From Artocarpus heterophyllus (taxonomy: Eukaryota; Streptophyta; Magnoliopsida; Rosales; Moraceae): 64,000 nt of DNA. This document shows, piece by piece, positions 35,693 to 45,621 of this stretch (position 1 is the first letter of the stretch; the number at the start of each line of letters is the position of its first letter). Location of the stretch: NCBI GenBank assembly GCA_025403435.1, contig CM046327.1, forward strand, positions 9,912,218-9,976,217. The letters run 5' to 3'. Both the position numbers and the translations under genes were made by a program. The notes below the pieces were generated by a model that searched no databases, was not told the origin of the DNA, and saw nothing but the letters and a program-made list of their open reading frames with translations.

Positions 35693-38052
35693 TGTGACAC
35701 CCGTTATTCTCCTAACGGGTATTGAGGTAATTAAATTAATTTTTAATGTATAAAAAAAATTGCTTCATTTAAATTTATTTTATAATATTTATTTTTATAT
35801 ATTTTTAAATTTTCTAAAATTCTCCTATATTTATTTAGTATGATTACTAAAAAGCCTTAGAACTTCTAATAAATCTCAAAAATGTCATATTGGCATTATA
35901 TGTGTTAAAGTCTTTAGATGAGACATAAGGATATCTTTTCCAACTACTCTTGACCCTCATTTTCTTTATTTCCTCCGTGACATGCTTCAACATGTCTCCT
36001 CTATAATTGTTTCTATCACTTCTCTTCAAAGACTTCATCTTTTCTTCCTTTCTCTTCCACGGTTCCCACACTCTTCTTCTCATTTCTTTGCTGAAGCAAA
36101 ATACTTAGAGAACTTCTTCAAGGCAGCCATAAAAATCAGCCACCATCACCTCCATTTGAGCAAGAATTTCAGTCATACCGAAGTAAAGGAACCTGTTTTG
36201 AAGCCATTTCAAGCTTCCAACTAACCATAATCCGAGGTTAGAATCTTATGAACAAATTTAGTCTTTCATTTATAAATTTTCTTTTATACTAAAGGATTAT
36301 TCAAATTTGCGTTCTTAAACCTAAGTATATGTTTGTTGCTATTTTGGAGCATATGTATGAAGTCTAAGTGTATATGCCCTAGACAGAAAATTTATATTGT
36401 TAAACTTTGTAATACCTCTATGGGCAGTGGTTATTTCTTGAAATTCTAAGATTAAATTAAAATGAATTTTATGAATTGGTTTGCATATTTGAAAAGTAGC
36501 ATCCTAGGCTTTCTAACGAGCTATCATAAACCTAAATCGGAGTTGTATTTTATTTTCTAAGAATTATTCAATTTTTGTATTGGAAACTAGTAAATCTGTC
36601 AATTTGTTATGGTATACCAGTTGCTAACCTGAACCAAGAACCCATCTTTGCTCACCACCTAATTCTTTAATGTCTTGCAACCTTTCCAATATTATCCTAA
36701 GTGATTGATGAATCTTATTAGGGACTAAAACATATAGATTACTTGTTCACATTTTATATTGTGTTAAGACAAAAATTGTTTACTGTGGTATTCAAAAGAG
36801 ATTTATATAAAAGCTTTAATGGCATACTAGTAAGATAGGTTTACACATGATTTATTTATGAATGTAGTTGTATGTTGTGCTTTAGTTTTAATTGTCCTTA
36901 TGCACGCCTTAGGATCAAGGGAGTATGGAGCTAACGTTAATTGATTCCAGGATTAAGAGACTGTTGATAAGCTTGAAAGGTAGGGATTCTATTACTCATC
37001 TTTTGTGAGGTTTTTATAGAATTAAAATTGATTGTTTTGCCGCAATATATATATATCTATGTTGAACTGATATTATATGATTATCACATATGAAACTATG
37101 ACATGGACTCGTCTTGTATTGTACGACGAGGAACATAATGAATTGACACATGTTATAAATTGAGAAGCATGGTTAGGAAAACTAACTCTATTGATAATGA
37201 TTCAATATAGAGAAATTGTGAGACATGAAGAGGGCGACGGTTACGTCCTTGGGCATGAATACCCTAAAAGGTAAAATAGGGGGAAGGCGATGACGCTTCC
37301 TTGGGTTGAAAGTCCCAGAACACACTGTACAGGAATCGATTTGGTGAGGACTCGGGGCTTGATGTCCCCTCACCGGAACACCCTTGGAATGTTTATAGGG
37401 TGATCAAGTGCGCCCATTTGGGTTTCGATGAGTTGAGTGATACTCAATTTAACATGGATACCTATGAACAATGATGATTGGTAATATTTGTATAAATGTG
37501 TAATTATGACACTTGGTAATGATTAACTACGGTATCCATAAGATGTGATCATAATAAACCTCATAATGTGGAATATGATGTAACCTACTAACCATGCAGA
37601 TTTTAATGTGGTAATGATAAAAACCTAAAGGTGGGTAATGGCTTTCTCTACTGAGCATAGTGTTGCTCATTCCCTTATGTTTATATCTTTTCAGGACTCA
37701 CTAAGTGTAAGGTGGCTACGAGAAATATAGTTGAGGAAGTGATGTAGCTATATTACATTGGGACTGCTTCAATCGTTGAGAATGTTCTTCATGATAATGT
37801 AAGCATCAATTGTTACTTTCTGTGACTGTATTACAATGTGTTGAGGGTTAAAATGATGATGACAACAGTTTATATTATTAAATTTAAGGTGCTACATTAA
37901 AACTGTGGTTTATTTATCGTTTATATTTTTATTTTTGAGTTGAGAGTTTTCATTTAAGTCCCGGGCAAATTTTATTTTTAAGGTTTTACTTTTATTATTT
38001 ATTTTTATTTTATCTCATTAAAAACTGTTAACCCCCATATAGGGGCGTTACA
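35693..38052 (+). repeat. 5' LTR (2360 bp)
   Basis: TG...CA ends, followed by AGAATTTT-free spacer GAATTTT and the primer site. It is the same length as the 3' LTR, and side-by-side reading showed no mismatch. Confidence 0.95.
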
Positions 38053-38059
38053 GAATTTT

Positions 38060-38091
38060 TGGTATCAGAGCCTAGGTTCGGTTAACCTAGG
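38060..38091 (+). other. Primer binding site for initiator tRNA-Met, followed by a perfect 8-bp hairpin
   Basis: TGGTATCAGAGCC (38060-38072) complements the 3' end of plant tRNA-iMet. It runs into CCTAGGTT (38071-38078), a 5-nt loop and AACCTAGG (38084-38091). Such a hairpin could serve RNA dimerisation or packaging, but that role is inferred. Confidence 0.85.
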
Positions 38092-39530
38092 GAGTGTAGC
38101 ACCACTTTAAAAAAATATATTTTTGAGATGGTTTTGAAGCTGAATTTTTATTGTCATCATCAAAATGAACCTTCACATTGATTTATACAGTCTAGAAGGA
38201 TGTAACATGGAAAGGCCATAGAATGAAAATATCAATAGTTATATGAGTACAATAATTATATAGAAGGAAAGTATTAATAGTTATAAGGGAATGATAATTA
38301 TATGGAATGAGTTTATAAGTAGAATGCTTATGAGAGATTCGTATAATATTTGGATCTATAAGCATATTTAATTCGTATAAACGATGAGAAATTCGTATAG
38401 ATACGAGGATTTAAAAGCCTTTTGTCTCGTGAAAAACAATAAGAAATATAAGGCTTGATTTATTGATTTTAAAGTTTGGCATATTTTTCGTAATTGATTC
38501 AAACCTAAGTAATGATTATGTGTGGATTCGATGGAGCACATAAGTGTCAATGTCTTTTCTTGAAAGTTCTATTTATTTGAGGAATATGATATAAGTTGGA
38601 AATCATGGTATTGAATCATGAGAGAGATAAATGTTAGACTTTTGGTCTGTTGAGACTGTGTAAAGTCTAGAATGCATGAATCTCAAAATTGGAATATTTT
38701 GTTACGTACATTGTATTTAAGTGTATCAGTGAATCTTTTGGTTACCTAAGGTTTTGTTATATGAGGAAATTATATATTGTATAAGTAGAATTGTGGGGAT
38801 TGTAGATGTTCTTAAGTAGTAACATCAAGTGTCTTTGTTCATTTATATGGTCTACGTTGGAAGACGTAAATCGTATTGATTTCAAGGTTAGTCGCATTCT
38901 AAACCCTTGGTAGTAATGATGATGAATCCATTGATAGATGTTAAGTATTATGAATAACATATGGGTGTATGTATTGTTCAATAAAGTTTTGATTAAAACA
39001 AAATCATTTGAGTTGCTGGAAGATTGTGTTGTTATGAAATGATTTTAAATACCATTCAGGAAGATCCTTGTTGTCGTTAAATTAGATTTGTTGTTTATAG
39101 TCAACTTTATCTATAGTGGACTTTGAATTGGATTTAAGATTTATACAAATTGGTTTTCAATTTTATGTTTGTTATTTAACTCGTTCTAAATGTGTTAAGG
39201 CCCGAAACAACCTGACCATTTTCAACTTAGAACATTTGGGCCTAGTTCAAATCTTAAATCAGTTTGATTCACACTGTCTCTCCCACGTGGTCTCTATACG
39301 TGTCATATACAGTGGTTTAATTATTGTTTACATATACGTTTACTGTGCATAAGAGTTTATTTCTCCGAGTTCACTTTTTCTCTCTTAATTTGTTATTTTC
39401 TCTCTAAATCGCAAATCCTCTTCTTTTTCATTAAAAATTCTTCTTTTTCTCTAAAAGAAGAAGGAATTCTAGGATTCTGCAATTTACTATCTTAATTTTT
39501 CCTTTCTATTTACTCTTCTTTCATCTCATC
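38092..39530 (+). promoter_or_regulatory. Long leader of the retrotransposon with a candidate internal promoter
   Basis: About 1.4 kb without a plausible ORF. Near its end, CCCACGTGGTC (G-box, about 39286-39296) lies upstream of a CT-rich stretch (39360-39525) that looks like a plant 5'UTR and ends directly at the start codon of the first ORF. A captured promoter or an LTR-driven leader are both possible. Confidence 0.35.
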
Positions 39531-40052
39531 ATGGACCCAAAGTACCAACACATGAGAAAGTATTTCCCATCACTCTCCCAAAAGATTCTCAGAAAGAAAT
39601 ATAAGGCTAGAATTACTCGGTTGTGGATTCTTATGCGTTTTGGTATCCCTTGTGATGTGAGAATGTTAATAGAGGGGAAGATCCGTCCGAGTGACTTTAG
39701 TCAAGATGTCGGTTTACCAGGAACAGGTACCAGTCGTAGTGCAATGAAAAGAAGAGCTCGTGCCATCGTGGTCACTTGTAACAAATGTGGAAGACAAAAT
39801 TGTAACGGTAAATGTACTTCACCTGGTTATATGTCTACGAATAGAGAGGATAAAATAAGGTTTTGTAGGGATGGACTTTCAAAGGAGAACTTGGATAGCA
39901 TCCATCCTCCTCTCCACGGTCACCCTAGTGGATATGTTCAAGGAGCTATTTTTAAACTCTGGCCTAAATTTTATACAGAAAGACAACGCCTCAGGAATAT
40001 GGTATTTCTAGATCCTGTTTGCCAAGCCATAAGAAAACTGGATGGGGAATAA
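39531..40052 (+). CDS. Basic Cys4 protein, resembling the cysteine-rich nucleic-acid-binding proteins of plant betaflexiviruses (cargo ORF 1)
   Basis: A complete 173-aa frame with a true ATG after a CT-rich leader. The N-terminal third is basic and amphipathic (KILRKKYKARITRLWILMR), followed by GIPCDVRMLI. Residues 61-79 read GLPGTGTSRSAMKRRARAI, and then comes C83-X2-C86-X4-C91-X3-C95 with CGR and NGKC inside. The order of hydrophobic N-terminal part, Gly/Ser turn, Arg-rich basic patch and Cys4 finger is that of the small cysteine-rich proteins (CRP/NABP) of carlaviruses and relatives, which bind nucleic acid and affect silencing and host transcription. The region after residue 110 has no match I can name. 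The alternative is a degenerate gag zinc knuckle, but the spacing (CX2CX4CX3C instead of CX2CX4HX4C) and the lack of other gag features argue against it. The relationship is inferred by motif only. Confidence 0.5.
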   Translation: MDPKYQHMRKYFPSLSQKILRKKYKARITRLWILMRFGIPCDVRMLIEGKIRPSDFSQDVGLPGTGTSRSAMKRRARAIVVTCNKCGRQNCNGKCTSPGYMSTNREDKIRFCRDGLSKENLDSIHPPLHGHPSGYVQGAIFKLWPKFYTERQRLRNMVFLDPVCQAIRKLDGE

Positions 40053-40697
40053 GTCATCGCACTATAAAGGTTATTTTGTCTTTGCTTATTTGAAGCAGTT
40101 TTAGCTGATGTTCAACAGTTTGTGTTTTTCTTTTACTCAGAATATTTGCTTTTGTGTTTGAAATAATTGTGATTATTAGATTGATACAGTAAGTGTTAAT
40201 ATCTTATTTAATTTATGATTTTCTTAAATATATATATATAATAAAATATATTATCTTATCAGACACGTTACATACGGTACAGTAATATGTTTGAATTTTG
40301 AAAAACTTATCCAGATATTTCAAGATTTGTGTCTCAAATTTCAAAAGTTCTACAGTATTTGTCGTTTATATTAAATTTCTAGACTTGGTGTATATTTGTC
40401 AAAAAGTCTACAGTTGTGTCATGAGGGTCTTCTGTCGAATTGTTCTCAATTGTCAAAAGTTATACAATTAGAGTCTAATCTTTTTCAAAAAGTGAATCAG
40501 ATTTTTTGTAAACTATCAATCACCTTATCTTACTTTCTTATCCGCACAATATTTTGTTTAAATCTTTGGATTACCTTTTCATTACCTACTCGTCTATCTC
40601 TTTAGCCCTTTTTGTATATTTCTCATCTTTAAAAACTCATGTAGAACCCGAAGTCTAAGTGGAGCAGACATTAAGCAACCACTTCTATAAACCAAAT
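40053..40697 (+). other. Intercistronic region between the two cargo ORFs
   Basis: 645 bp of AT-rich DNA. The 69-codon ORF at 40396-40605 has no recognisable domain. How the second ORF is translated is unclear: it may have its own promoter, be spliced, or be expressed poorly. Confidence 0.4.
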
Positions 40698-41348
40698 ATG
40701 TCTACCTCCCAGTCCACGAAGAAAATAAAGAATGTCTGTGTCTTTTGTGGTTCCAGCCTTGGAAAAGATAAAGCCTATTTAGAAGCTGCAAATCACTTAG
40801 GGCAAGTCCTAGCACGCAAGAAGATTAACATAATCTATGGGGGTGGTAGTATAAAAATGATGGTAAATATGGCACTAGCAGCTAGGTCTAGCGACGCTAC
40901 TGATGTAAGAATTTGGCCTCATATTCCAGTTGAAGGAAACCTTTGTAAGGAAGCCATAGGTAAGGGAGAAGGAGTCAGGAGTATCCCTAAAAATTTTAAA
41001 GACATAATCTATAATTCTGATGCTTTTATAGCATTACCTGGTGGTCTAGGTACTCTTGAGGAAATATTTATAGTTGCTTGTGGGCAATTGTTGGGCTTTT
41101 ATTCCAAACCTTTGGGACTGCTGAATGTAAATGGTTTTTATGACGGTCTTTTGAAATTTCTAGATTACGCTGTGGAAGAAAACATCACTACAGAATCGGA
41201 GAGACAAATCTTTGTCACTGCTTCAACAGCTGAGGAATTGATAGATAAAATGCAAATCATACATCCAGAATCCGACACTGCAACATCCAAGCTTGAATGG
41301 GAAAGGGAAAGCCGGGAGCGGCCAATTGATTTGAATCTCCATCTGTAA
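40698..41348 (+). CDS. LOG-like protein (cytokinin riboside 5'-monophosphate phosphoribohydrolase family), retrotransposon cargo ORF 2
   Basis: A complete 216-aa frame from MSTSQSTKK. The longer frame starts at a GTG and is not used here. The length is typical of plant LOG proteins. Visible family parts are VCVFCGSSLGKDKAYLEAA (Rossmann start), INIIYGGGSI, DAFIALPGGLGTLEE (the PGGxGTxxE signature, intact), and KPLGLLNVNGFYDGLLKF with DYAVEENIT. LOG enzymes cleave ribose phosphate from cytokinin nucleotides to release active cytokinin in the cytosol. Two sites depart from the family: GGGSIGLMG has become GGGSIKMMV, and the Met-X2-Arg-Lys segment before the signature is absent (SIPKNFKDI). The middle (residues about 60-90) is strongly diverged. 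Activity is therefore uncertain. The frame is intronless although plant LOG genes have several introns, which suggests capture through RNA. Confidence 0.85.
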   Translation: MSTSQSTKKIKNVCVFCGSSLGKDKAYLEAANHLGQVLARKKINIIYGGGSIKMMVNMALAARSSDATDVRIWPHIPVEGNLCKEAIGKGEGVRSIPKNFKDIIYNSDAFIALPGGLGTLEEIFIVACGQLLGFYSKPLGLLNVNGFYDGLLKFLDYAVEENITTESERQIFVTASTAEELIDKMQIIHPESDTATSKLEWERESRERPIDLNLHL

Positions 41349-42289
41349 TCTTTTTGTTTTATCTTTGGCATGTAGGCATGTGTGTCCGTATTTCGTGTGT
41401 TACGAATAACCGTTTGCCTTGTATTCTGTGTTTCTTGTGGTACGTTGTTGTTCAATCTTTTAGATTCATTGAGCCTAATGCCGGGATGGCTGGATACGGA
41501 GTACTTGATGCTCTCGAAACGCATCCTTCTTAAGGTCCGATCTTTTGTTTATCGATGTTTTTGTATCCTATAAGCATGCATGATATGGATAGCTGGTATA
41601 CGGAGTGCCTTGTACTCTCGAAACGTATCCGTATTATGTTTGTAATGTGTAATATTCTGTTAATATTATGTGGAAGTACCAGAGTCAGTTATGGGGATAT
41701 TCCATATGAAATATGAGTATATTATTTGGGTTGAATGTTTGTGTCATGAGGATAGCTGTTTAATGAAAAATATGCCGGGTATGTTTGCAACTCTGAGATT
41801 CCGTTTAATATCTCTATGAGTAAGTTTAATGTATAGTTTTGAATAAAAGCGTTTGTGATATATGTTTTATGATTATGTTTTAGTTTATTAGTTGAGGTAT
41901 GAAATCAAATATATTTGACTTTTCCTTACTCAAAAAGGAAAAGGAACCTAAAGATGAAGTATATAAAATTTCTTTGGCAATCTCCTTAAATGTGATTGTA
42001 AATCACAGTCCATGGACAATGAAGGACTGGAATCATGGTATGGTCAATATGTATGCCTGATCAGATTCTTAGACTATTATACGGTGTTATAAGTTGAAAC
42101 TTGTCAGAAATACTCTCATTGAGGGATTTAGGAGTAAGATTTATTATGCAAGTAAATGAGTGGAGATACGATAACTTAAATTTGGAGGACAAACAACATT
42201 AACGGTTTAGACTCAGAATTGGAATCATAATGGAATCAAAATTTTTACTAGTATTGCTAGAATTGAAATTTCGAGGACGAAATTTCTTT
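41349..42289 (+). other. 3' untranslated part of the retrotransposon interior
   Basis: No supported ORF. It contains a diverged repeat pair, 41488-41526 and 41591-41630 (both CTGG.ATACGGAGT...CTCTCGAAACG.ATCC). The part from 41571 on is shared with the left-hand copy at 1-733. Confidence 0.6.
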
Positions 42290-42303
42290 AAGGGGGGTAG
42301 AGC
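42280..42303 (+). other. Polypurine tract of the retrotransposon
   Basis: TTTCTTTAAGGGGGGTAGAGC lies directly before the 3' LTR. It is preceded by CGAGGACGAAA, as in Tekay/Del elements. This is the plus-strand primer site. Confidence 0.85.
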
Positions 42304-44663
42304 TGTGACACCCGTTATTCTCCTAACGGGTATTGAGGTAATTAAATTAATTTTTAATGTATAAAAAAAATTGCTTCATTTAAATTTATTTTATAATATT
42401 TATTTTTATATATTTTTAAATTTTCTAAAATTCTCCTATATTTATTTAGTATGATTACTAAAAAGCCTTAGAACTTCTAATAAATCTCAAAAATGTCATA
42501 TTGGCATTATATGTGTTAAAGTCTTTAGATGAGACATAAGGATATCTTTTCCAACTACTCTTGACCCTCATTTTCTTTATTTCCTCCGTGACATGCTTCA
42601 ACATGTCTCCTCTATAATTGTTTCTATCACTTCTCTTCAAAGACTTCATCTTTTCTTCCTTTCTCTTCCACGGTTCCCACACTCTTCTTCTCATTTCTTT
42701 GCTGAAGCAAAATACTTAGAGAACTTCTTCAAGGCAGCCATAAAAATCAGCCACCATCACCTCCATTTGAGCAAGAATTTCAGTCATACCGAAGTAAAGG
42801 AACCTGTTTTGAAGCCATTTCAAGCTTCCAACTAACCATAATCCGAGGTTAGAATCTTATGAACAAATTTAGTCTTTCATTTATAAATTTTCTTTTATAC
42901 TAAAGGATTATTCAAATTTGCGTTCTTAAACCTAAGTATATGTTTGTTGCTATTTTGGAGCATATGTATGAAGTCTAAGTGTATATGCCCTAGACAGAAA
43001 ATTTATATTGTTAAACTTTGTAATACCTCTATGGGCAGTGGTTATTTCTTGAAATTCTAAGATTAAATTAAAATGAATTTTATGAATTGGTTTGCATATT
43101 TGAAAAGTAGCATCCTAGGCTTTCTAACGAGCTATCATAAACCTAAATCGGAGTTGTATTTTATTTTCTAAGAATTATTCAATTTTTGTATTGGAAACTA
43201 GTAAATCTGTCAATTTGTTATGGTATACCAGTTGCTAACCTGAACCAAGAACCCATCTTTGCTCACCACCTAATTCTTTAATGTCTTGCAACCTTTCCAA
43301 TATTATCCTAAGTGATTGATGAATCTTATTAGGGACTAAAACATATAGATTACTTGTTCACATTTTATATTGTGTTAAGACAAAAATTGTTTACTGTGGT
43401 ATTCAAAAGAGATTTATATAAAAGCTTTAATGGCATACTAGTAAGATAGGTTTACACATGATTTATTTATGAATGTAGTTGTATGTTGTGCTTTAGTTTT
43501 AATTGTCCTTATGCACGCCTTAGGATCAAGGGAGTATGGAGCTAACGTTAATTGATTCCAGGATTAAGAGACTGTTGATAAGCTTGAAAGGTAGGGATTC
43601 TATTACTCATCTTTTGTGAGGTTTTTATAGAATTAAAATTGATTGTTTTGCCGCAATATATATATATCTATGTTGAACTGATATTATATGATTATCACAT
43701 ATGAAACTATGACATGGACTCGTCTTGTATTGTACGACGAGGAACATAATGAATTGACACATGTTATAAATTGAGAAGCATGGTTAGGAAAACTAACTCT
43801 ATTGATAATGATTCAATATAGAGAAATTGTGAGACATGAAGAGGGCGACGGTTACGTCCTTGGGCATGAATACCCTAAAAGGTAAAATAGGGGGAAGGCG
43901 ATGACGCTTCCTTGGGTTGAAAGTCCCAGAACACACTGTACAGGAATCGATTTGGTGAGGACTCGGGGCTTGATGTCCCCTCACCGGAACACCCTTGGAA
44001 TGTTTATAGGGTGATCAAGTGCGCCCATTTGGGTTTCGATGAGTTGAGTGATACTCAATTTAACATGGATACCTATGAACAATGATGATTGGTAATATTT
44101 GTATAAATGTGTAATTATGACACTTGGTAATGATTAACTACGGTATCCATAAGATGTGATCATAATAAACCTCATAATGTGGAATATGATGTAACCTACT
44201 AACCATGCAGATTTTAATGTGGTAATGATAAAAACCTAAAGGTGGGTAATGGCTTTCTCTACTGAGCATAGTGTTGCTCATTCCCTTATGTTTATATCTT
44301 TTCAGGACTCACTAAGTGTAAGGTGGCTACGAGAAATATAGTTGAGGAAGTGATGTAGCTATATTACATTGGGACTGCTTCAATCGTTGAGAATGTTCTT
44401 CATGATAATGTAAGCATCAATTGTTACTTTCTGTGACTGTATTACAATGTGTTGAGGGTTAAAATGATGATGACAACAGTTTATATTATTAAATTTAAGG
44501 TGCTACATTAAAACTGTGGTTTATTTATCGTTTATATTTTTATTTTTGAGTTGAGAGTTTTCATTTAAGTCCCGGGCAAATTTTATTTTTAAGGTTTTAC
44601 TTTTATTATTTATTTTTATTTTATCTCATTAAAAACTGTTAACCCCCATATAGGGGCGTTACA
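42304..44663 (+). repeat. 3' LTR (2360 bp)
   Basis: Same length and ends as the 5' LTR. It is followed by the target duplication GTTCC at 44664-44668. Confidence 0.95.
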
Positions 44664-45523
44664 GTTCCCATGAGGATTGCATTAATCTAGCTAAGTACCG
44701 AAATTGGTTAACCCTAAAATTATTTGAACAATCAAATATAAAATAGAAAAATAACCAAACAAAAAATATAAATGAAAACCTAAATAATAAAAGACTATGG
44801 CATCCGATTTCACCTAAATTAATCCTATTCAAATTATCTAACTTAATCAACTGATGTTTACTCCTATGCCGATAACGAAGTTCTCTTAGGTAGTCATTAA
44901 TCTTTCTCAAACATTAATAATTTATCCTAGTTAGCAAATTTCCTACAACTCTGTGGAAACTCTAAACTTACCGAGATTCATTAAGAACAAGAAATTCATA
45001 GTGTTACACAAGTCTCATAGATATCTCTATCCTATGATGATCTCATGGCATTCAATCATGGTCTAATTTAATTATCACTTCTCAGCCTCAAATTAAATCA
45101 CAAATCATGCAAAAGGTGCGCAAACTTTTACAAGCATTAAGATTAGATTAAACACTCAGCATAGATAATGAATAAACATCGAATTGAATTAAATTAAATA
45201 AAAGTGAACATTCATAATCCGGCTACATCGTAGCCCTAGAATAGAGAAAATTAGTTCCTAATGAAACTAAAAACAATCCTAAATAATGTCTTAAACATGA
45301 TGAGTGAAGGAAAAGAACTGTGTTTAGATGCGAAGATGGTTTCCGTCTCCGGGTTGCACCGTTCTTCTTTCTTCTCCAAAGCAGTGAGTTCTCCCCTCTT
45401 GTTTGTAGTTTTCCTTCTTTAGAATTTGTGTTCCAACCCTCTATAATGTTCTATTTATAGGTTAGGGTTTGAAAAGGTAATTTTGAAACGAAATTACACT
45501 GAAATTTGGACTGGAATCGTAAT

Positions 45524-45621
45524 GGCGCCTAGGCTTCATTACGGTGCCTAGGCGCTAGGATTGTAGCGCCTAGGCGCTATACTTGCCTGTGGACGGTTTT
45601 CTGAATTGACGCCTAGGCGCC
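45524..45621 (-). repeat. Four GCGCCTAGGCGC-type palindromes in the middle-layer LTR
   Basis: The copies lie at about 45525, 45543, 45565 (AGCGCCTAGGCGCT, a perfect 14-bp palindrome) and 45610. On the element's strand they sit about 65-170 bp upstream of its TATA box. Confidence 0.85.

Larger units (their letters stand above)
35693..44663 (+). mobile_element. Intact non-autonomous LTR retrotransposon (8971 bp) carrying a Cys4 protein gene and a LOG-like gene
   Basis: Two LTRs of exactly 2360 bp (35693-38052 and 42304-44663) flank a 4251-bp interior and are bordered by GTTCC duplications. The LTRs start TGTGACACCCG and end GGGGCGTTACA. The primer site TGGTATCAGAGCC and the end motif CGAGGACGAAATTTC-TTTAAGGGGGG are those of Tekay/Del-type Ty3/gypsy elements. 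No gag, protease, reverse transcriptase, RNase H or integrase is present, so it must be mobilised in trans. The interior holds two complete ORFs, 39531-40052 and 40698-41348, neither of retrotransposon origin. I saw no difference between the two LTRs, which implies a recent insertion. Confidence 0.95.
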
